Positions 46,196 through 56,649 of a stretch of DNA of 64,000 bases are shown here, piece after piece. The first letter of the stretch is position 1; each line of letters opens with the position of its first letter. The translations under genes were made by a program, and so were the position numbers. The notes beneath the pieces were generated by a model. It saw only the letters and a program-made list of their open reading frames with translations, searched no databases and was not told the origin of the DNA. This stretch comes from Linanthus parryae (Eukaryota; Streptophyta; Magnoliopsida; Ericales; Polemoniaceae), in the NCBI GenBank assembly GCA_023055425.1, contig JALGPY010000009.1, positions 17,239,775 to 17,303,774 on the forward strand. The letters run 5' to 3'.

Positions 46196-46390
46196 ACGTT
46201 TTTGTGATTTTTATAATTTGGATCTCTTATGGAATTTTGAATAAAGTATTTTGACGGATTTATGGACGGAATCCTATGTGCAAGACGGAGAAATCATAGA
46301 TCACTTGTGTGTAAATTTTTAAACACGGATCACTTAAGCGAACCGAATCCGAACTACATGTCACTCTTCTATAATTTACCCATTTTTTTA

Positions 46391-48353
46391 TTTTTCTGCA
46401 AGAATGTATCATGTCTTGACTGAATGAATAATGCCCAATATCAATGTAATACCAAATAAATTGATCTTCCATTGGTTCTAGGTATTGGTGCTCTATGAAT
46501 TAATTCCGCATCGACGGGGTGAAGTAAGTTTGCAACTTTGGCACAACCCATCAGCGGCTCTGAGGCTGAGATACTGCCTGGTAGGCTGGTACTTGTGATT
46601 TTAATGAATGTATTTCTTATTCTAAGCCATGGAAATCTGAACATATTCCACCTTTATATGTAATTACTCTGCTTGCCCATATGCTCTTCCAAGCTTATGA
46701 TGATTCTAATGCTTAATGTGCTGAAAAAGTATCACTATTAGGGTAACATTTTTACGAAAACCTATGCAACTAGAGCTTTTGGTGCTTTCCAATATCTCCA
46801 AATTATTTTAAGAGTAGTGCAAGACTGTATATCTTTGAATGCTAATACTCCTGATTTTTTTTTCAAGGTTCTTCCAAGATAATCAATTTCCTTCTTTTGC
46901 CGCCAGTTTTCTTACCCCACCCAAATGCTTTTGGCAGAGTTGTTTTGGGATTTGGAAGCATTTTATCGTGTATATTAGTATAGTTTGAGCTATAGTCTTT
47001 ATCAAAATTTCTCTTCATGCCGTAGGCAGTGATGCCTACGGCATTTTATCGTGTAGATTAGTATAGTTTGAGCTATAGTCTTTATTAGTTTGGTTTCCAC
47101 ATTTTTTTTGTTAATGTGCTAAAACTTATCATTTAGTTCTTCCCAATAGTGGTAGGATGTCCCAAGTACTTCTCATGCGAGGGAACAATCAAAATTCCCA
47201 AGAGATTTCTCAACTCATTCTCTTTCTGCTGCTCCAGATTTGATAACAATACCATAGCTAATTTAGCTAGGTTAACCTTTTGGCTCGATGCAATTTCAAA
47301 TTTGTGTATTAACGCTTGTAATAATTTCTTTCTCTCAGTATTTTGTAAGGATAATACCGTTATATGCGAAGAATTAGTGGGGGATTGTTGGGCCTCCCCT
47401 TGATGTTGCCAGGCCAGATAATCTTCCATGTGCTACACCTGCTGTTAAAGACTTCGACAACATCTCCCTGCACTGAAGGAATAGATAAGCTAACCGTGGG
47501 CATCCCTGCCATAGCCCACGCTCATGTATAATTCTTCCAACATTTCTTCCTTTGAATTTGAAATAGAATGATGATGTGGCTATGCAATCATGTACTACAA
47601 TTGTCCACTTATCGTCAAAACCCATCTCCGTTAGAATTGCCTTTCGGTAGCACCAATCGACTCTATCGCCTTAGTCATATCGTTATTTAGTACTACATGC
47701 CCCCTTTGTCCCTCTTTCTCGTTCTCATCGTATGCAGGAGCTCAAAAACAAATAGAATGTTATATGTAATTAATCTCCTCGACACAAGCACTACGTCATT
47801 CCGAAATAATTAAAGGTAGAATTAGCTTCAGTATGTCGGCTATAAATTTGGTAACCAACTTATAAATCACAGTAAAAAGGCTAATTGGGCACAACTCACA
47901 CCCAATCACGAACTTGTTTAGCTTTCGGTATCAGGGTCGGGACCGTTTGATTAAAACCTGTACTAATTTGGATGCCATTTAAAATCTCAGCACAAGTTTT
48001 ACTTGCCTCCACGCCCACGATATTTCGGTATTATTTTTGGTAGAAAATTAGTGGATATCCATCAATGCCTGGTGCGTTGAGGGGGGGTGGATTTTGTCTA
48101 ATGCCTTCTTGACTTTAGCATTCGTGTAAGGTTCATGTAATTGTTCCTTCGTATCATCACTGATAACTTGTGTCTATATTACAACACTTCATCCATGTCT
48201 CCCTCTTGTGGGATGGGCGATTTTATGGAATAAACCATCCCTAAATAAATTGCAAACATTCATAAGTGAATTTTTTTGAATTTTATTTAGAATTTCATAA
48301 CTATCCCTAGATTATGCCTAGAAAGGAATGCCAAGATAATTAGAAAATGGAGT
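46391..48353 (-). pseudogene. LINE (L1-type) reverse-transcriptase remnant, right of MULE 1
   Basis: Minus-strand frames, right to left: an N-terminal RT block (KALDKIHPPP, PGIDGYPLIFYQK) at about 48050-48110; a middle block with a degenerate 'AFVPGR' region (about 47700-47800); the RGLWQGCPRLAYLFLQC block (about 47480-47540), corresponding to RGLRQGDPLSPYLFLLC; IASSQKVNLAKLAMVLLSN and HEKYLGHPTTIG (47133-47300); SGVLAFKDIQSC (about 46830); and AELIHRAPIPRTNGRS (about 46450-46510). The endonuclease part is cut off at 48354 by element G's LTR. The C-terminal part lies beyond MULE 1 at 32019-33341. Confidence 0.75.
46958..47085. repeat. 45-bp direct repeats enclosing a perfect 12-bp-stem hairpin
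   Basis: 46958-47002 and 47041-47085 differ at one base. Between them 47017-47044 reads ATGCCGTAGGCA, GTGA, then TGCCTACGGCAT, a perfect inverted repeat with a four-base loop. It lies inside the LINE remnant. Confidence 0.9.
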
Positions 48354-49060
48354 TGATAAACGACCTCTCATATGGGAGAGTCGTTATCATTAATATGGAG
48401 TCCTCATATGGGAGGAAATCATTAAATATAGCTGTGCACAAGAGATTCCGGCGGGGAGACCTCCGTGTGCACCGTGTGTAGTGGATCAAGGATCGCACAG
48501 GAAGAGTGGGGTTGTGTGTAGGGAGAGAGTAAGGCAGTAGCAATGTCTGAGAGAGAGACAGAGGTTTGGCAGAGCTTCCGCGTATGGCAGTGTGTCCTCT
48601 CCTTTGTATGGAAAGGTTGACGATCTATATATACTGGAGAACGTGACCGTTGTAGTGTGGTTAATGCGCCCATTAATGGCGGCTTAATTAGCTTAACCAT
48701 AACGGCACGTCCGTCCGAGTATATAGGGACCGTTAGAGCACGTGGTGCGCGAATACCGGAACCGTTACGAGGTTGACCGGGTTTGACCGGATTGACCGGG
48801 TTTATGGAGCTCGTGCCATAAATCTCTCAAAACAGTTACTAAAGGTCGCGTGCGGGCTTGGCTCGCACGCGACAGGGCTTACTCTAGCCTCCAAACCACA
48901 AAGTCCCTACAAGTCCCGTGCGGTGGTATGCGAGGGCTCTGTCTCGCAGCCCCCACATGGATCAGCTCGGCTGGTGATCCAGTGTGTGTGGAGCACAATA
49001 TGGTGTGCTGGATGGCTGCCACGTGGCCAAGATCTGTCATGTCAGAAAGTAGTATCTACA
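48354..49060 (-). repeat. 3' LTR of element G (707 bp)
   Basis: On the minus strand it starts TGTAGATACTACTTTC directly after a polypurine tract (CAGAAAGGGGGCTAA, 49061-49075) and ends ...GGTCGTTTATCA at 48354, adjoining the LINE. A TATA box (TATATATAG, 48625-48633 on the minus strand) sits mid-LTR, as expected for an LTR promoter. Two CTCATATGGGAG motifs are near its end. The frames at 48340-49092 are chance. Confidence 0.7.
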
Positions 49061-49075
49061 TTAGCCCCCTTTCTG

Positions 49076-49747
49076 CGCGTGAAGACTCATAGCCGTATAG
49101 ACTTCCATGCGCGGAAACCAACATACGCGTCGCCGCCACGCACCAATTCAAATACGGGTAAGTTCAGCCCCCGTGCGTGTCATTATGACCTAAAACCCCT
49201 AGAGTCGTGCCGTCTGACCTTTAGGGTTTTAGGCGTGACGTCAGCTTGTCCTGTGATTGCGCGATTCGACGGTGACGGTTGTGATTCGACTATCGAAAGG
49301 ACACAACCCTTCATTGTTTTGGATAAATACCTTGTATCCCCCATTATTGAAAAGCATCACTTCTTTCTCTTAAAGTGAATGGTACCCGGAGATCTTCGAG
49401 AGCAGATCCAGATAATCAATCACCAGTTCAGAACTGCAAATCGTATTCTTCAATTGTGCATATCCAAGCAGGCTTCAAGAAAACAAGGTTGGCCTCGTTT
49501 ACTTTTGATTTAAGATACCAGTGTTTGCCTTGAACTGCGTTGAATCTGTAAACCCATGAAATTTGTGAAGAGGCTTTGATCTTTGAACCCTCTTCGTTTT
49601 AATCTTTCAACAATATTGGATCTTGCAACTCCCCAATTTCTGAAATCGATACCGGAACTGTTCGTCTTCCTTTGCATAGATCTTGAATTCCAAAATTCAA
49701 ACTGAAGTGTGGTATTTCTCCCCCCTTTTTCTTGCTCTTCCGCAGGA
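49076..49747 (+). promoter_or_regulatory. Presumed promoter and 5' leader of the antisense gene
   Basis: It lies between the Tat PPT and the ATG. A TATA-like GGATAAATACC occurs at 49321-49331. A possible 5' UTR intron runs from 49488 (AAG/GTTGG) to 49745, ending in a pyrimidine tract and TTCCGCAG just three bases before ATG 49748. Transcript ends cannot be seen from sequence. Confidence 0.4.
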
Positions 49748-52700
49748 ATGGCCAAGACAAGAGTAACCAGACCCGTCAAGGAAGATGAAGAGATACCCGA
49801 CCTTCCGCAGGCCTTGTGGCGAAAAGCCCCCTTTTTAAAAGGAAAAGATTTCTACCATGCGAGGGTAAAGGCGAAGAGGATGCCTGATCCTGTTCCAGTT
49901 GAGCGATTGCTGATGCTGACTCGCCCAGTTAACTCAGCCTTGCTCGAGTTGGTTGGTTCCGAGGATGTAGTTCGATTGGGGATCGAGAACGGGCACTTCC
50001 CATATACTGCGATTTCTACTCAGGCGTTCGTTCAGAAATTGGACTATATGGATGAGTGGATTGACCACGTGTTGGATCATCACGCCGTGACTCTTAATGA
50101 AGCCGGCGTATACTTTGCTATCCATGCTATGAAGGGTGCTGCCGTGAAGTTGGATCAGTCCATGCTTCTAGACCTTCTGTCCCGTTACTCGCCTGCGACT
50201 CATACGTTCCATTTTGCTGAGTTCGAGGCTGCCCCGACACTCGAGGACGTTCAAATGCTGTACGAGCTTTCCCCCATGGGCGAGGTGGACCCTCTGAGTC
50301 CCTTGAGGACATCTGCGGAGATTGCCTTGTACACGCAGATGGAGGAATGCCTAGCAGAGGTGAAGAAAATCTCCACTCGGTGGACCACTACGAAGCCTCT
50401 TCCGAACTGGCAGCTGGTTGATACATCCGCGAAGAATACCTGGAACAAATGGTTGCAGTACTTCTTTCGAGATTATGCGAACAACAGCATTACTAAGAAA
50501 CTTCTGAGTGAAGATCCAGAGGCCGAGAATTACGTAGAGGGCAAGGGTTATCACTTGACCCTTTGTGCTTTTCTCTGTGCCTGGCTGTCGAGGTACTTGA
50601 TTGATAGTCACCCCCATGAGGGAGTCTTCTACCATGTGTTGCCACTTGCTGTGAGGCTCGCTCTTGGCCAGAGGGTCGCACTCGGACCCTTGGTCTTGGG
50701 CACGCTGTACTATAGGCTTGATCAGCTGGTTCTGGCTATGAGGGAGTCGCATGGCCGCCTCGATGTGCTGACTTTTGTCAATATTTCCTTTTTTACAATG
50801 TGGGTTTTCGAGCGCTGGCCGTCTTATGCTCCAACTGCTCTCCAACTTGACAAGTGGTGTCCCCCGGGCGAGACAGAAGCGCGCAACAGCGGAAGAGCTG
50901 CAAGATGGTTTGGAACAGGCAACATCAAGTGCGTTTGGAGTTTGATATGCGACAAACGGAAGGAGTTTACTGCCAGGCCCTATGCCACGCGCATTGAGAA
51001 CGTGCGATGGTTCCCAAAGTTGTACCCCTCTAAAGGCATGGTCTTTTCAGAAGAGCTTCTCTTTGAAGGGAGACCTCATTTTCATGAGCGCTACCGCGAG
51101 TTCTTTTGCTGGTGTCTGCGAGGTTCCCTTCCTGCCCTTGCAGAGCATATTCGTGAGCTCGCGCCGAGGTATGAAAAGCTTACCGTGGACGTTGACCCCA
51201 CTCGAGTTTCTCCTGAGTTTGGTTTTGATGCGGTGGCCCCATCAATCTGGCCCCAGTCCATTGTCAGAGGATGCTACAAGCGCTTGCTAACAAAGGAGTG
51301 CAAGACGGTTTTCATGAACAACCTTCCTTTTGAGCAGCCTGCGGGAACCCGCGAGGGTGGTTGTTCCCAGAACTGGCTCGCATACTGGGTTGCCCAGCAA
51401 ACGAGGATTGAGACGGAGTCAGCCGCGCAGCCAGGTAGATCTCCCTTGATCAAAAGGAACTCTTTTCCGTTTCGCCCCACTTGCAGTCTGAGCGAGTCTG
51501 AGTATGGTTGCTACTCACTGTGGGATCGTGAGAACCATTTGTGCCCCGATGTCATTCTGAAGGAGCAAGTCGCCGCAATTAAGAAGGGCGATACGCATGT
51601 CGTCAGATATAGCAAGGCATTTGCTGAGGTAAGCGATTTCTCCGCGTGCATTAAGCTTCTTGATTTCCTTATGCTGACATCTTTATTCTTTTCGGTTGTA
51701 GTGTCATGTGCGGCGATTCGCATCTGGTGATCGCTCCGAGTCATTGGTTAACGCCATTGTTGCCACCAGAAGACAAAGGCAGTCGTTCCGGCTATCGTGG
51801 AGGATGGAACCTGAGCTCGAAACGAAGACTCGCGCAGTCATGAATGCTTTTGCTGATTCGCTGATAGACAATCCTCCGGCTCCGTCTCCTTCTGGAGATG
51901 ACCCGTCTCCTCCAGCGACTGCGGCGCCAAGAGTGAAGAGACCTAGGCAAAAGGGAATTACGATTTCTTCCCCTAGGAATGCCCCAGCTGCTCCCCCAGT
52001 GAGGTTCCTTTCTATCAAGGACAAAGGCAAAGGTCGCATGCCCAGCAAAGTGCGGAAAGATCTCGCAGTTGAGACCTTTGTTCCATTCAATAAAGAGGAA
52101 GAGGAAGAGAGGCAGGAGCCCCAAGCAAGTGATGAAGAAGAAGTAACAGTTGTGATGCATGAGGAAGAATCAGGAGGTACCTCCGTCGCAAATCCTTTCC
52201 CGTTATCGCAACTTCTTTGCACTTCTTTTCTTTAAACCAATTGGGTATTCGCAGATGATGATGATGAAACCATTGGTGGCCTTGTGGCCAAGAGACAAAA
52301 GAGAGATGCCCATTCTGGCATTCCAGATGAGCCCATAAGCGAGGACGTTCTTGCTGAGTCCCGGAAGACAGCCGCAGAGGCTGCTGAAAGAAGAAGGCGG
52401 CGAGAGGAAGAGGAGCTCGAGCGCGTGAAACAGCGGAGTCTCGAAGAGCAGCATGTTGACGACTTAGTGTGTCCAGTTGGCGAGGAAGACGAGCTTCCCG
52501 AAGAAGTGGCTCCTCATGCGGAAGAGGAAGATGAGGTTCCCGGAGAGGATGCAGCGGCCTTGGAGCAAGTCCAAGCAGACTTCGAAGAGATCGCAGGTGG
52601 CGATAAAGGTGAGATCTTCAATCTCGCAGTAACTTATAGAGATGTTATTGTGGGTGCGTTAAAGCATGGTGTGTCAAAGGCTGACATTCGCCGCTGGTTA

Positions 52701-54035
52701 GTAGGCAAATGCGGAGAACCCTCAGGTAACTATTTGAGTGATACGCACATACTAGGCTTTAGCAACTTAAGGCAGAATCATGACTGGTTTATTCGCATCC
52801 CAGGTCACGCTTCTCTTAAAGACTTGCTTAGTGAGGACACACTGATAGGGCATGGTCCACGTCCTTAGTGTATGATGAGGATACCTCAATCCCACCTTCG
52901 CGTGGAGGTGCTTTCTCTTAGCTTTAGCAAAGATAGCAAAATAACTTATAACGCAAGTTACCTCATGTCATCGCATTTAATGTCGCAGGTTATGCTGAGG
53001 AACCTGAGCTAGAGCAGAGAAGTCAGCCTTCTGCGTCCTATGTTCCAATTCCGAGCTCCCATACCGAGAAGCCCGTCGCAGCTGCTGACCACGCGGGTGA
53101 GCCTCTTGAGGACATCATCGAGCTTTCCGACGATGCTGGAGCTGATACTGTGCTGATGGATGAAGATGTCCATGCTAGTGCTGAGGAAGTAAGGACAAGT
53201 GCTGCTAATGCGTTCGCATCTGAGAGTGTCCTTCGCCAAGCGACTTCGGCTGTCCCTTCGCCTCCGGCGACGACTGAGGCCGAGGCACCTATTCTTGCGT
53301 GGAGCATTTGGGGCTCGCAGGTTGGGAATGCAGTCGCAGCTGGTGCGGCCTACACTCTTCCTCCCGACTACGAGAGATTGGAGCTCGCAGCTGATAGGAG
53401 AGCTATGGAGCGAGGGCAATCTTCGAACAACCCGGCAGCCCGCATTCCTTCCCTCCATGAGATTCTGGAAGGAACTGGTAAGTAGAGCTTTACTGTTCGC
53501 ACGTCGCATTATTCGCTTGCGAGTTTTGACATCATAACTTATTTTTGACGTCTCCTCAGGTTTGAAGCAAACCAATGTAGACTGGGTGGTTCGAATGCGT
53601 CTGACCTACCCGCAGTCGTTTGTGAGATCTCTGGAGATAGGGCCCTTCGACAGGAGGCTGTTTCTTACTGAAGCCATCTGGATTTTGGAGCAGCTATCTG
53701 CGGCTACGCCCGCGACCATTTCGGTCCAGAGTGCTGAATTGCTGTGCGGCATGTGCCAAAATCTCGTGACCAAAGTCCAAGGCAGAATGGGCTTCAAATT
53801 TCTCAAGGACAGAGTCACGCTGATTCGCGCGGCCGTAACTTTGAAACTCGGTCACCAGAATCTCGCAGCTGAGATGCAGAAGGTGGAGCAGCAGAAGCAA
53901 AAGGTTGATGAAGCTCTGAAGCTGTATCATGAGATGAATGCCAGGTGCGAGCTACTGAAGCAAGAAGTGGAACAGGTAGAGAAGCTGAGCGAGCAGTTCG
54001 CGCCCCAAGACTCCTTAATCAAGAATTTGCTTTGA
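49748..54035 (+). CDS. Five-exon antisense gene: plant-mobile-domain-like protein (about 1224 aa)
   Basis: Exons 49748-51628, 51702-52176, 52255-52608, 52989-53477 and 53560-54035. All four introns are GT-AG (73, 78, 380 and 82 bp); phases 0,1,1,1 keep one frame without stops to a TGA at 54033. The ATG follows an acceptor-like CCGCAG. Exon 1 resembles the plant mobile domain (PMD, 'aminotransferase-like') of MAIN/MAIL proteins: SRYSPATHTFHF...PTLEDVQMLYEL (about residues 145-175), LTLCAFLCAWLSRYL...LGTLYYRLDQL (about 270-345) and MWVFERWPSYAP (about 350). Exon 2 is basic/Pro-rich; exons 3-4 are Glu/Asp-rich with a coiled-coil start (AERRRRREEEELERVKQR); exon 5 ends in a coiled coil (MQKVEQQKQKVDEALKLYHE). 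It lies antisense between Tat pol and 3' LTR, a place where extra ORFs are known in Tat elements. Retaining intron 3 would give a truncated isoform of about 30 kDa less C-terminus. The role is unknown; PMD proteins are linked to silencing and genome stability. Confidence 0.72.
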
Positions 54036-55384
54036 TTTTTCGAATTTTGCAAAAATAGCAAGAAAAATAGCTGAAACATTAATGTAATGTCTTGAACATT
54101 AATGTAATGTTGCTAGGGTTTCCCCCCCCCCCCTTTTTTTTTAACAACAATGTAATTTCCCGTTTTGCCCTTTTCCGGGATTTGATTGGATATTTCTGTG
54201 CATATCCAATTATGACATCAGCAATTGATATTCTGCTTGATTTTCGCGCTCATTTCTTAGCAGATAAGCACGCTTTCGTTGGGAATTCCATCCGAATCAT
54301 GACCATCCGTCATTTATTAGGATACGCAACTGAATCGTCGTAGCCTTTAGTAGGGCAATTGATTGTTACCGCTTTTCAAGGCGTAAGTGATTGAACTTAC
54401 CCTCTTTTTGAATTTTGCTGACTCATCTTAGGCAACCGAAGAGTCTGTACAGGGTCTATATAAACCCTGTCTTTGCTATTTGGGTTCTTCATCCCAAACA
54501 TGTGCTTTGCCGTGAGTCCTTACGACTGCTGGCTTCTACGCTTTTTTTTCGTTGATTCATGGCAACTTCAAGTTTTGAATCCTGAGTTTGCGCTTTGTGC
54601 TATAGAAATAGTTTCCAAGATCCACTTTATGAGGCTTATTGCTCTTTATAACCATCATAAAGAAGATGCAGATAATATCTCATGTGTGTTCGAAGAAATT
54701 TCTTCGTGTATTATGTGTGCAGGTCATGTTTCCGGCCGCCTCGTGGTGAGGTGCAGCGCCGAAGTGACCGTGCTACCGTCTCGTAATGAACGGCGGAATT
54801 CTTCTTCAGCATCCCTGGAGAAGAATCCGTCACCTTCACGTTTGTGGGCTCGGGGTGACGAACTGTCGCGTTCATCCCCGTCTACAAGGAGCCCTTGCCC
54901 TTTGGAGCTTCTGCTTGCCTGTAGATCGCCGGAACCGGTGGTTCCTTGGGCAAATGTTATGGGGTGCAGATCTGACAACGGTCTTGTCGAAAACCGGGAT
55001 CTGGAACGTATGGCTTCATGTGGCTCGTTTAGAGCAAGATCCCCCCCCCCCCCGCTACAGATGTTCACCCGCAGACCTGCGTGTTGCGTAGCCGGTGTTG
55101 AAACCGGTGGGTTCATCCTTTTCTAGTCGGAATTCCGTAGTGTGTTTCTGGCTTGTCAGCCACTTTTCGAATGTATTGTAAGCCATGTTGGCTGCGTAGT
55201 TAGATTCGAGCTTTTCGCTTGTAAGCTGCTATCTAGACAGATAAATTGTAAGTCATTTGACTCGTAATGATAAATAGCCTTTTGTATTATCTGCTGTCTC
55301 TTTACACAAAATACAATTTCGCATGCGCTTCGGCATATTTCGCCTTGCATAATGCTATGTAATGGTTTCGCATTTGCGAGATAT
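54036..55384. other. Region between the antisense gene and the tandem array
   Basis: The first part looks like a 3' UTR (TTAATGTAATGT twice at 54078-54109, then a C-run and T-run at 54122-54142). At 54452-54473 ACAGGGT-CTATATAA-ACCCTGT is a TATA box framed by a perfect inverted repeat. 54720-55110 is GC-rich and open on both strands (frames 54473-55126 + and 54724-55116 -). Neither frame has a recognisable domain, so I do not call a gene. A C-run is at 55031-55044. Confidence 0.45.
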
Positions 55385-56430
55385 TAATTCGCTGATGCTT
55401 CGCTAGATCGTTCGAGATCAGATTTTCGCAGCTGTGCCATCCTGACAGATGGGCTTGTGGTTGGCCGTTGTGGATCATTCAAGATCATCTTCACAATGTT
55501 GCAATCATAGTAGATAGTCTTTAGCAGATCAATTAAGATCGTTAAGTGGTGCGAATTGCTATCATGGCAGATAGGCTTTATTAGAGAATCGATTGAGATC
55601 ATTTCTCACATAAACTGCTATCGCAACAGATAGACTTTTAGAAGATCTAATAAGATCATTTTGCGCATGCGTTGCCATCGTAACAGATAGGCTTGGGCGA
55701 TCAACTAAAATCGCTTTGCATATAAGTTGCTATCGTAACAGATAGGCTTAGATGATTAACTAAAATCACTTTGCATATAAGTTGCTATCGTAGCAGATAG
55801 GCTTGGGTGATCAATTAAGATCGCATTTGCATTGGCTGCTATCGCGAGAGATAGGCTTTTATGATCAATTAAGATCGCATTTGTACAGGCTGCTATCGTA
55901 AGAGATAGGCTTATATGATCAATTAAGATCGCATTTGTATAGGCTGCTATCGTAAGAGATAGGCTTAAAGGATCAATTATGATCGCATAGGTTGCTATCA
56001 TAACAGATAGGCTTTTATGATCAATTAAGATCGCACTTGTATAGGCTGCTATCGTAACAGATAGGCTTTTATGATCGATTAAGATCGCATTTGCATTGGC
56101 TGCTATCGCGAGAGATAGGCTTTTATGATCAATTAAGATCGCATTGCATTGGCTGCTATCGTGAGAGATAGGCTTAGATGATCACTTAAGATCGCATCTG
56201 CATTGGCTGCTATCGTGAGAGATAGGCTTAGATGACCACTTAAGATCGCATTTGCATTGGCTGCTATCGTTAGAGATAGGCTTAGATGATCACTTAAGAT
56301 CGCATTCGCATTGGCTGCTATCGTGAGAGATAGGCTTAGATGATCACTTAAGATCGCATTTGCATTGGCTGCTATCGTTAGAGATAGGCTTAGATGATCA
56401 CTTAAGATCGCATTTGCATTGATTGCTATG
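55385..56430. repeat. 54-bp tandem repeat array, about 18-19 units
   Basis: The unit contains GATCGCATTTGCATTGGCTG, CTATCGTGAGAGATAG and GATCACTTAAGATC. Starts at 56281, 56335 and 56389 show an exact 54-bp period. Units become more diverged toward 55385. Each has two dyads: CTATC...GATAG and GATC...GATC. It lies 3' of pol in the Tat element, a position where Tat elements often carry tandem repeats. Confidence 0.92.
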
Positions 56431-56499
56431 GCGGCGAATAAACCATTGTTAACAGTAATAACAAACTGAATAGAGCAATATAAACAGCTAGAAATGTGA

Positions 56500-56585
56500 A
56501 CTTCTCATTTGGGAGAATTCTTTTATTACAACGCTCTCATATGGGAGAGATGAGATTACAATCCTCTCATATGGGAGAGGAGATT
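56500..56585. repeat. Three CTCATATGGGAG motifs 3' of Tat pol
   Basis: CTCATTTGGGAG (about 56504), CTCTCATATGGGAGAG (56534-56549) and the same again (56564-56579) are spaced about 30 bp apart. The motif recurs at 48365-48380 and 48403-48414 in the 3' LTR. Confidence 0.8.
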
Positions 56586-56649
56586 GCGTAAATCGTAGCC
56601 ACATGAGACATTAAACAACGTTATCATAGAACGTATGAAATGAGAGAAG

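Larger units (their letters stand above)
33342..46381. mobile_element. MULE 1, split by Sirevirus C
   Basis: The left end GGGCAAATTACAGA (33342) and the inverted right end GGGTAAATTATAGA (46381) are related terminal inverted repeats. They share TGATTTCTCCGTCTTGCAC and a TTTAAAAA(G/T)TTACAC block, with about 30 bp extra in the right arm. The flanks are ATTTTTTTT (33333-33341) and ATTTTTTTA (46382-46390), a 9-bp target duplication with one mismatch, which is the Mutator hallmark. Without the retrotransposon it is about 0.88 kb, so non-autonomous. A Gly-rich minus frame at 33532-33852 may be captured sequence; it is not recognised. Confidence 0.7.

Noticed and set aside
48773..49378. 201-codon + frame upstream of the antisense gene
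   Set aside because: It spans the LTR/PPT boundary of the Tat element and has no recognisable domain.
50351..50845. 164-codon minus frame inside the antisense gene
   Set aside because: It is a shadow of exon 1, which has domain matches and splice structure on the + strand.
54473..55126. 217-codon + frame as a second gene
   Set aside because: No domain, the antisense is equally open, and the composition is explained by local GC richness.
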